Source: ASMP01 sp035282925 (GTDB taxonomy: Archaea; Nanobdellota; Nanobdellia; Pacearchaeales; GW2011-AR1). Taken from it: a stretch of DNA of 5,145 nt. Below are positions 1-4,738 of this stretch, one piece after another. How positions within the stretch are numbered: the stretch's first letter is position 1; each line of letters begins with the position of its first letter. Made by a program: the position numbers and the translations under genes. The DNA lies in assembly GCA_035282925.1 (NCBI GenBank), contig DATEUW010000001.1:1-5145 (forward strand). The letters are read 5' to 3'. The notes beneath the pieces are model-generated. The model was not told where the DNA came from. It was given only the letters and a program-made list of their open reading frames with translations, and ran no database searches.

Positions 1-1084
1 AGATTTAAGCAGGGCGATTGGAGTTGGGGTTGCTGTTCTTGTAATTGCTTGCCCTTGTGCTCTCGGTCTTGCCACACCAACAGCCCTGATGGTTGGAAGT
101 GGAATGGGCGCTAAAAAAGGGATTTTAATAAGAAAAGGGGAAGCGATTCAAACAATGAAGGAAATAAAAATAATTGTTTTTGACAAAACCGGAACAATCA
201 CGAAAGGAAAGCCAGAAGTCACAAACATTCATGCAGAGGTCAAGGAAAATTATCTTATGGAAATAGCTGCCTCTCTTGAAAAATTGAGCGAGCATCCTAT
301 TGCCAAGGCAATTGTTGAGAAAGCAAAACTGAAAAAATTCAGGGAAGTCAAAGGCTTCAAGGTCTTGAGAGGAAGAGGCGTTGAAGGAAAAATAGGAAAG
401 AGCGATATTGTTATAGGAAACAGGACCCTTATGAACGAGAAGAAAATTTCCTTTAAGGATTTTGAAAAGGTAATTGAAAAATTTGAATCTCAAGGGAAAA
501 CAACAATGATAGTCGCGGAAAACGGAAAAATTATAGGAATTATCGCTGTCGCAGATGCTGTAAAATCAGATTCCATAAGTGCCATAGCACAGCTCAATGA
601 GGCGGGATATAGAACAGTAATGATTACAGGAGACAATGAAAGAACTGCTAAAGCCATTGCAAAGGAAGTTGGAATAAAAGAAGTTATTGCGAATGTTCTT
701 CCAGAGGACAAGGCAAAAAAAGTCGAGGAACTCCAGAAAGAAGGTTTTGTTGCTTTTGTCGGCGACGGGATCAACGATGCGCCTGCATTGAAGCAGAGCA
801 ACGTCGGATTCGCATTGGGCTCTGGCACAGACATAGCAATAGAGTCGGGAGACATTGTCCTTGCAAAAAACTCTCTGGAAGGAGTTGTTCAAGCAATAAA
901 TCTGAGCAAGGCAACTTTCGGAAAAATAAAGCAGAATTTGTTCTGGGCTTTTGCATATAACACCATAGCAATCCCTGTGGCTGTTGCTGGCTTGCTGCAT
1001 CCAGTCATTGCAGAGATAGCAATGGCACTTTCCTCTATAACTGTTGTAACAAATGCAAATCTTTTGAGGAGAAAGAAGATTTAA
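1..1084 (+). CDS. copA: Cu(I)-type P1B ATPase, C-terminal part (5' end outside window)
   Basis: This is a heavy-metal-exporting P-type ATPase of the cytoplasmic membrane that couples ATP hydrolysis to efflux of a soft metal ion, most likely Cu(I). The reading frame is open from base 2, so the gene starts upstream; the internal ATG at 89 is not the real start. Motifs in order are: the CPC metal site in a membrane helix (bases 50-58), DKTGT with the phosphorylated Asp (182-196), SEHP of the nucleotide-binding domain (H at 293-295), GRGVEG, TGDN (626-637), GDGINDAP (hinge, 761-784), the YN pair (956-961) and MxxSS near the end (1022-1036). CPC plus YN plus MxxSS is the signature of the P1B-1 (Cu+/Ag+) subgroup. 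The N-terminal metal-binding domains and first helices lie outside the window. The protein ends shortly after the last helix with a basic RRKK tail, as is normal for the family. The family is certain; Cu+ specificity is inferred from the motifs. Confidence 0.95.
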   Translation, partial: DLSRAIGVGVAVLVIACPCALGLATPTALMVGSGMGAKKGILIRKGEAIQTMKEIKIIVFDKTGTITKGKPEVTNIHAEVKENYLMEIAASLEKLSEHPIAKAIVEKAKLKKFREVKGFKVLRGRGVEGKIGKSDIVIGNRTLMNEKKISFKDFEKVIEKFESQGKTTMIVAENGKIIGIIAVADAVKSDSISAIAQLNEAGYRTVMITGDNERTAKAIAKEVGIKEVIANVLPEDKAKKVEELQKEGFVAFVGDGINDAPALKQSNVGFALGSGTDIAIESGDIVLAKNSLEGVVQAINLSKATFGKIKQNLFWAFAYNTIAIPVAVAGLLHPVIAEIAMALSSITVVTNANLLRRKKI

Positions 1085-1087
1085 ATA
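1080..1087 (+). promoter_or_regulatory. Candidate archaeal TATA box (TTTAAATA) before the small membrane genes
   Basis: The sequence TTTAAATA overlaps the copA stop codon and is preceded by a purine-rich run (GAAAGAAGA) that resembles a BRE. Its centre is about 33 nt before the ATG at 1117. With the usual archaeal spacing to the start site, this would give a leader of only a few bases, which fits the absence of a Shine-Dalgarno sequence there. It could instead be chance in AT-rich DNA, with the small genes simply read through from copA. Confidence 0.35.
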
Positions 1088-1116
1088 GCAAAAAAACTTA
1101 AAAGAATAAGATAAAA

Positions 1117-1320
1117 ATGAGACAAAATTTAGGCAAGGTTGACAGAATCTTAAGGTTTCTGCTGGCTTTCTGGTGGCTTGGGCCTTGGGCACCAACATTT
1201 TTCAGTACAGCATGGGCAAACCTGGTTATACTTATTATTGCTTGGATAGCTCTTATAGAAAGTTTCTTGGGTTGGTGCTTTCTTCACAGCATTTTCAGAA
1301 TAAATAACAAAAATCAATAA
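1117..1320 (+). CDS. Small DUF2892 / YgaP-like inner membrane protein
   Basis: This 67-residue membrane protein resembles the DUF2892 family, the transmembrane domain also found at the C-terminus of YgaP-type rhodanese proteins. The family hallmarks are visible: an N-terminal N-x-G-x-x-D-R-x-x-R pattern (N4, G6, D10, R13), two hydrophobic helices at about residues 12-28 and 33-50, and a closing GWC-x-L-x-x-x-F-x-I-N segment (residues 52-63). The usual Pro after the Cys is a Phe here (C54-F55). Its exact function is unknown. Stand-alone members are often found near rhodaneses, metal transporters and other redox or metal genes, which fits its place 32 nt after a copper ATPase. No Shine-Dalgarno sequence precedes the ATG (AAGATAAAA), so translation may be from a short leader or by coupling. 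Confidence 0.8.
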   Translation: MRQNLGKVDRILRFLLAFWWLGPWAPTFFSTAWANLVILIIAWIALIESFLGWCFLHSIFRINNKNQ

Positions 1321-1321
1321 A

Positions 1322-1546
1322 ATGAAGAACGAAACATTAGTTTTTGTGATTGTTGCTGTAGCGTTGTTAGTTTTGATATTTAGCGGAGTTGGAATGGGAT
1401 TTGGGGGTTATGGGGGAATGATGGGCATGATGTATGGTGGCTACGGCTCTGGAATGATGCTTTTTGGCTGGCTTTATGGGATTTTAATCCTGGTTGCTCT
1501 GATACTTTTTATAGTCTGGCTTGTGCAGCAGATTCAGAAAAGATAG
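1322..1546 (+). CDS. Small two-helix membrane protein with Gly/Met/Tyr-rich loop, unknown function
   Basis: I do not recognise a named family for this 74-residue protein. It begins one base after the stop of the preceding gene and has no Shine-Dalgarno sequence, so translation is probably coupled. Two hydrophobic segments (about residues 5-22 and 47-68) flank a low-complexity stretch at 22-46 that holds about twelve Gly, seven Met (including MMGMM at 33-37 and MM at 45-46) and three Tyr. The basic end QIQKR suggests, by the positive-inside rule, that the C-terminus is cytoplasmic; with two helices, the Met-rich loop would then face outward. The layout resembles the membrane part of small SHOCT-type proteins, but no SHOCT tail is present. 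Thioether-rich loops bind Cu(I) in several copper proteins, so a role beside the copper pump is possible, but this is inference. The balanced length, ordered topology and tight spacing support a real gene. Confidence 0.7.
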   Translation: MKNETLVFVIVAVALLVLIFSGVGMGFGGYGGMMGMMYGGYGSGMMLFGWLYGILILVALILFIVWLVQQIQKR

Positions 1547-2281
1547 TTATTCTTTATCAATCCACGAATAACCTTTTTCCTCTAGATGATTAACAAGCTC
1601 TCCTGAGCCATCGCGGACTATTTTTCCGTCTAACATAATGCTTACTTTATCCGGCTTGACATACTCGAGAATTCTTTTATAGTGTGTTATAATAAGTATT
1701 GTTTTTTCTAGAGACATAAATTTCCTTATGCCCTGAGCAATTATTCTCAGGGAATCTATATCAAGACCAGAATCTGTCTCATCTAGGATAGCTATCTTTG
1801 GATTTAAAACCAACAACTGCAAAATCTCTGCCTTTTTCTTCTCTCCTCCGGAAAATCCCTTGTTTAGATAGCGTGAAAGAAGTTCCTTTGAAATTCCTAA
1901 CTCGCCAGCCTTTTTTTCCAGCAGTTCCTGGAATTCGAGCAGGGAAAGTTTTTTTCTGTTTAAAGAATTGTAAGCCTGCCTTAAAAATGTGGAAAACTTT
2001 AAACCTTCGATTTCAACAGGGCTCTGAAAAGAAAGGAACAAACCAAGTTTTGCCCTTTCGCTTACACTTAATTTTAAAATATCTTTTCCATTAATTAAAA
2101 TTTTCCCTTTGGTGACACTGTACCTTGGATCCCCCATCAAAACATGTGCAAGCGTTGTCTTGCCAGAGCCATTTGGCCCCATTAAAGCATGCACAGAACC
2201 CGATTCAAGTTTCAGGTTCAAGCCTTTGAGTATCTCCTTTCCATTGAATTCAACGTGAAGGTTTTTTATCTCGAGTGTCAT
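1547..2281 (-). CDS. sufC: SufC, Fe-S cluster assembly ABC-type ATPase
   Basis: SufC is the cytosolic ATPase of the SUF system. It binds SufB (and SufD where present) and drives the conformational change needed for Fe-S cluster assembly on the scaffold; it is not a transporter. The 244-residue length is normal for the family. Visible elements are Walker A GPNGSGKT (35-42), the SufC-type block GLFLSFQSPVEIEG with the Q-loop Gln at 86, the signature GFSGGEKKK (142-150), Walker B IAILDE (163-168) followed by TDSGLD, and the H-loop His200. FQSPVEI and LDETDSGLD separate SufC from ordinary transporter ATPases. The ATG overlaps the TGA of the upstream 89-codon gene (ATGA), and GGAG lies 8 nt before it, inside that gene. 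It is the last gene of the operon, and its stop codon abuts that of the convergent gene. SufC usually sits next to sufB; here it is four genes away. Confidence 0.97.
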   Translation of the reverse strand: MTLEIKNLHVEFNGKEILKGLNLKLESGSVHALMGPNGSGKTTLAHVLMGDPRYSVTKGKILINGKDILKLSVSERAKLGLFLSFQSPVEIEGLKFSTFLRQAYNSLNRKKLSLLEFQELLEKKAGELGISKELLSRYLNKGFSGGEKKKAEILQLLVLNPKIAILDETDSGLDIDSLRIIAQGIRKFMSLEKTILIITHYKRILEYVKPDKVSIMLDGKIVRDGSGELVNHLEEKGYSWIDKE

Positions 2282-2547
2282 GCTCCTTTCTCCGTTAATA
2301 ACCTATCCAAAAAATCTTCTTCAGATTTGGATATTTTTCTTTCTAAAGAAACATCAATTTTCAGTTTTCCATTATCACAAGTGTAAGCCCTTAATCTATG
2401 ACAATGAATTTTATTTTTCTCCCCTCTGAAAACTATTACACTTTGATCTGACCTAAATCTGACAAGTTTACCAAGATAAATTATCTTCACATCCTTTCCA
2501 TTGATATTTGCGTCATAAACTTCATAAGGAATTAATTGATTACTCAT
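2278..2547 (-). CDS. Unrecognised 89-residue protein inside the suf operon
   Basis: I do not recognise this protein. It lies between the U-type scaffold gene and sufC, overlapping the first by 8 nt and the second by the ATGA arrangement, so it is translated with them. It is soluble, with no signal peptide or membrane helix. The residue pattern suggests a mostly beta-strand body (about 8-70) and a C-terminal acidic/basic helix (about 72-87). A cluster H48-C49-H50 followed by C57 could be a metal or persulfide site. It does not match the A-type carriers (no C-G-C tail), SufT/DUF59, SufE or a SufD fragment, as far as I can judge by eye. The coding strand is clearly more AT-rich (about 28-30% GC in the stretches counted) than sufS or sufB. 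Its position suggests an accessory role in Fe-S assembly, but a neutral insertion cannot be excluded. Confidence 0.7.
   Translation of the reverse strand: MSNQLIPYEVYDANINGKDVKIIYLGKLVRFRSDQSVIVFRGEKNKIHCHRLRAYTCDNGKLKIDVSLERKISKSEEDFLDRLLTEKGA
2290..2293 (-). promoter_or_regulatory. Shine-Dalgarno site of sufC (GGAG)
   Basis: On the minus strand the bases before the sufC ATG read CGGAGAAAGGAGC. The first GGAG is 8 nt from the start, a good spacing; the second (AAGGAG, 2283-2288) is only 1 nt away and is probably too close. Both lie within the last codons of the 89-residue gene, consistent with coupled translation. Confidence 0.55.
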
Positions 2548-2920
2548 TTTCCAGAGCCCCCTTTACTGCCTCAAAGCCAAGCAGCGCGCACTTAACCCTT
2601 GCCAAATTTAATTTTATTTTCAATGATTCAAGAACATCCTCGGCTTTCATATTTTTTATATCAGGAATTTTCATGCCTTTTATTTTATCAGTCAGCATCG
2701 AGGCAGAAACCATTGATATGACACACCCGCTTCCAGAGAATTTTACCTCTTTAACAATATCATTCTTAACAATGAGGTTCACGGTAATCTCGTCTCCACA
2801 GATAGAATTGTATGCAGTTTTTTCGTGGGTTGGGTTTTTTATGCTGCCGAAATTGCTCGGAGATTTGTACAATTCCAAGATATGCTCCTTATACATGTCT
2901 GATGGTATTCCTTCTTCCAT
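2540..2920 (-). CDS. sufU: SufU/IscU-type Fe-S scaffold or sulfur-transfer protein
   Basis: This is a U-type (NifU N-terminal/IscU/SufU) protein that either accepts persulfide sulfur from SufS or carries a nascent cluster. With the ATG at 2920 it has 126 residues and follows the sufS stop by one base; a TTG at 2929 would overlap sufS by 8 nt, and an ATG at 2896, just before YKEHILELYKSP, would match many family N-termini. No start has a clear Shine-Dalgarno sequence. All three ligand cysteines are present: C41 in CGD (with D43), C66 in GSGC, and C111 in RVKC. As in SufU, a Lys rather than the IscU His precedes the third Cys, and ISMVSASMLTD follows the second. However, the 45-residue C66-C111 spacing is IscU-like and lacks the roughly 20-residue SufU insertion. 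SufS has the His that SufU-type partners use, which favours a sulfur-transfer role. The symbol is given by resemblance and context; the choice between SufU and IscU function is open. Confidence 0.9.
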   Translation of the reverse strand: MEEGIPSDMYKEHILELYKSPSNFGSIKNPTHEKTAYNSICGDEITVNLIVKNDIVKEVKFSGSGCVISMVSASMLTDKIKGMKIPDIKNMKAEDVLESLKIKLNLARVKCALLGFEAVKGALENE

Positions 2921-2921
2921 T

Positions 2922-4145
2922 TTATTCAAATTTTTGTTTTATTTCCTTTAAACTATCCACGAGGGCATCGATGTCTTCTAAGGTATTGTAAAATGAGAAG
3001 CTTGCCCTGCAGACTCCGCCCTTTACGCTGAGAGCAGCCATCAGAGGCATTGCACACATATGCCCTGCACGAACTGCGATTTTCTTTTGGTCTAGCAACG
3101 AAGCAACATCGTGCGGGTGAATTCCTGGAAGGTTGAAAGAAACCAAAGAAACACTGGAATCAGCGCCAGGATTGTATATTTTTATGCTGGGAATTTCTTT
3201 TAATCTTTTCAATGCGTATTTTAGCAGATAATCTTCCCATTCTTTTATGCTGTTTAAGCCGATTTTTTTTATGTAATTTATTGATTCAGCCAAGCCAACA
3301 GCTCCTGCCATGTTCTGGGTCCCTGCCTCGAATCTTTCCGGGCCAGTTTTCCATGTCGAATCCTCAAAACCAACAGTTTCTATCATTCCTCCCCCGAAAT
3401 TGAAAGGAGAAAGTTTTTCCAGAAGATCTTTTCTGCCGTAAAGAACGCCGATTCCATTAGGGCCAAACGATTTATGCCCTGAAAAAGCCAGAAAATCGCA
3501 TCCAATCTCTTTAACATCTACAGGAATATGCTGAATCGCCTGTGCAGCATCTACGACAGTTATTGCCCCTTTGGATTTTGCCAGGCTTGTTAGTGATTTA
3601 ACATCGTTAATAGTTCCCAATAAGTTGGAAACATAGGTGAAACAAAATATAGCTGTTTTATCAGTCAGTTTCTTTTTGGCATCTTCCAAGTCTAAAGTGA
3701 AATCTGATTTTACTTTAACAAATCTTATTTTCCATTTATTTCTCTTAGCCATCTGCTGCCAGGGAACAAGGTTAGAATGATGCTCCATTTCTGTCAAGAG
3801 GATTTCATTTTTGCCATTTAGAATAATTGACTGCAGAGTGTATGACAGCAGGTTAAGAGATTCAGTTGTATTTTTAGTAAAAACTATTTCGTTGAAATCT
3901 GCGCCGATAAATCTGGAAACAGCTGTTCTCGCTTGCTCGTATTTTTTCATAGCCCTGGCAGCCAGAGAATAAACTCCACGCCCAACATTCGCGTTGTCTC
4001 TCTCTGAAAATTCCTTAATGGCATTCAGAACACTCGCTGGCTTTTGGCTTGTTGAGGCGTTGTCCAGATAAACAAGCCCGAGATTGTGCCTGAAAATAGG
4101 AAAATCTTCTTTCAATGCTTTTGCAGTTTTGTTATTTAGTTCCAT
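2922..4145 (-). CDS. sufS: SufS, type II cysteine desulfurase (PLP enzyme)
   Basis: SufS converts L-cysteine to L-alanine and holds the released sulfur as a persulfide on its active-site Cys, supplying sulfur for Fe-S assembly in the cytosol. The 407-residue length is typical. Visible features are LDNAST (27-32), NVGRGVYSLA (53-62), TKNTTESLNL (90-99), EHHSN with the PLP-stacking His (121-125), VVDAAQ with the PLP Asp199, SGHKSFGPNG with the Schiff-base Lys225, RFEAGTQN (271-278), and RAGHMCAMPLM with catalytic Cys364. H345 in the HPHD motif, 19 residues before the Cys, matches the B. subtilis SufS His that swaps zinc ligands with SufU. This fits the U-type gene next door and the absence of sufE. 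The ATG lies 14 nt inside the hydrolase gene, with GAGGTG 4 nt before it, so translation is probably coupled. The second residue of the usual GHHC is Met here (GHMC). Confidence 0.97.
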   Translation of the reverse strand: MELNNKTAKALKEDFPIFRHNLGLVYLDNASTSQKPASVLNAIKEFSERDNANVGRGVYSLAARAMKKYEQARTAVSRFIGADFNEIVFTKNTTESLNLLSYTLQSIILNGKNEILLTEMEHHSNLVPWQQMAKRNKWKIRFVKVKSDFTLDLEDAKKKLTDKTAIFCFTYVSNLLGTINDVKSLTSLAKSKGAITVVDAAQAIQHIPVDVKEIGCDFLAFSGHKSFGPNGIGVLYGRKDLLEKLSPFNFGGGMIETVGFEDSTWKTGPERFEAGTQNMAGAVGLAESINYIKKIGLNSIKEWEDYLLKYALKRLKEIPSIKIYNPGADSSVSLVSFNLPGIHPHDVASLLDQKKIAVRAGHMCAMPLMAALSVKGGVCRASFSFYNTLEDIDALVDSLKEIKQKFE

Positions 4146-4737
4146 TCAACACCTCTCTTAGTAATTCCGGGAATTCCTTTGTTCCCATTTCATCTAGAGT
4201 ATAATGGCCCCTACCTTTAAGTTCAACTATCTTTCCGTCTAATTTTTTATGAAAAATTTTCAGACTCTTTTTCCCATCCTCTTCTTCATTATTTGCTGTA
4301 AACATTATAATTTTTTTAACCCTAAATTTAATTGTTTTATCTATCTGGTATTCATAAAATGCTTTTCTGAATTTATCATTCTTATTTGGAATTTTCCAAG
4401 GAGCAACAAGTATAAGTCTGAAAATTTTTCTCTTTGTTTCTCCAAGCCAACGAACCAGGAAGGCACACCCGCAACTATGTCCTATTAAGATAGTCTTCTC
4501 ATTAACACTATATTTTTCAAATTTGCTCTTAAATTTTTTATAATTAGGTTTCCATGGTTTTGGCATGAGGGGATTTTCCGTTTCTATGCCTTTTGCAACC
4601 AATTCTTTTTTAATCCAAGGTATCCAATGTTTGTCATAAGTCCTTTTTTTAGAGTCCATCTCTTTCTTAAATTTTGAAGGGCATCCATGAATAATAATAC
4701 AATTTTTTCTCGATAGATTTGATGTTTCTTTTTTCAT
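4132..4737 (-). CDS. RBBP9/YdeN-like serine hydrolase (alpha/beta fold)
   Basis: This is a small alpha/beta hydrolase of the RBBP9/YdeN type, 201 residues with the ATG at 4737, which is one base after the sufB stop. An upstream in-frame ATG (4794) would extend it 57 nt into sufB and adds no family-like sequence, so I reject it. The order of motifs fits the family: strand CIIIHG (13-18), HWIPWIKKELVAKG (37-50), PLMPKPWKP (56-64), the nucleophile elbow GHSCG with Ser88 (86-90), RLILVAPWK (107-115), a late strand IIMFTANN followed by acidic residues, of which D154 may be the catalytic acid, and GRGHYT with His178. Substrate and reaction are unknown; the family is mostly uncharacterised esterase-like enzymes. 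It overlaps sufS by 14 nt, so it is part of the operon, but it is no known SUF component. It is visibly more AT-rich (about 28-30% GC in two stretches counted) than sufB and sufS (about 40-47%), suggesting later insertion. There is no signal peptide. Confidence 0.85.
   Translation of the reverse strand: MKKETSNLSRKNCIIIHGCPSKFKKEMDSKKRTYDKHWIPWIKKELVAKGIETENPLMPKPWKPNYKKFKSKFEKYSVNEKTILIGHSCGCAFLVRWLGETKRKIFRLILVAPWKIPNKNDKFRKAFYEYQIDKTIKFRVKKIIMFTANNEEEDGKKSLKIFHKKLDGKIVELKGRGHYTLDEMGTKEFPELLREVLNGTK
4150..4155 (-). promoter_or_regulatory. Shine-Dalgarno site of sufS (GAGGTG)
   Basis: GAGGTG matches the core complementary to the 16S rRNA 3' end and lies 4 nt before the sufS ATG, inside the last codons of the hydrolase gene. 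It supports the start at 4145 and shows that ribosome loading for sufS occurs within the overlap. Confidence 0.55.
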
Positions 4738-4738
4738 A

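Noticed and set aside
125..855. Two minus-strand open frames (about 120 codons each) opposite copA
   Set aside because: They are antisense shadows of the copA phosphorylation and nucleotide-binding domains, with no motifs or start signals.
566..1198. 210-codon open frame on the minus strand across copA
   Set aside because: It lies antisense to a strongly conserved ATPase domain (TGDN, GDGIND), has a low-complexity Cys/Ser/Phe/Tyr-rich product, and shows no family resemblance.
1798..2094. 98-codon plus-strand open frame opposite sufC
   Set aside because: It is antisense to the SufC signature and Q-loop region and has no start signal or similarity.
2278..2547. The 89-codon gene as a remnant of sufD or an A-type carrier
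   Set aside because: It has none of the SufD core blocks and no C-G-C tail of A-type proteins, and its frame is intact with coupled starts and stops, so it is not a decayed fragment.
2921..2929. TTG start giving three extra residues on the U-type protein
   Set aside because: It has no Shine-Dalgarno sequence and no family conservation there; an ATG at 2920 is available with a 1-nt gap to sufS. It cannot be fully excluded.
2508..2951. 147-codon plus-strand open frame opposite the U-type gene
   Set aside because: It is the antisense shadow of a clear SufU/IscU-type protein; its product has no recognisable features.
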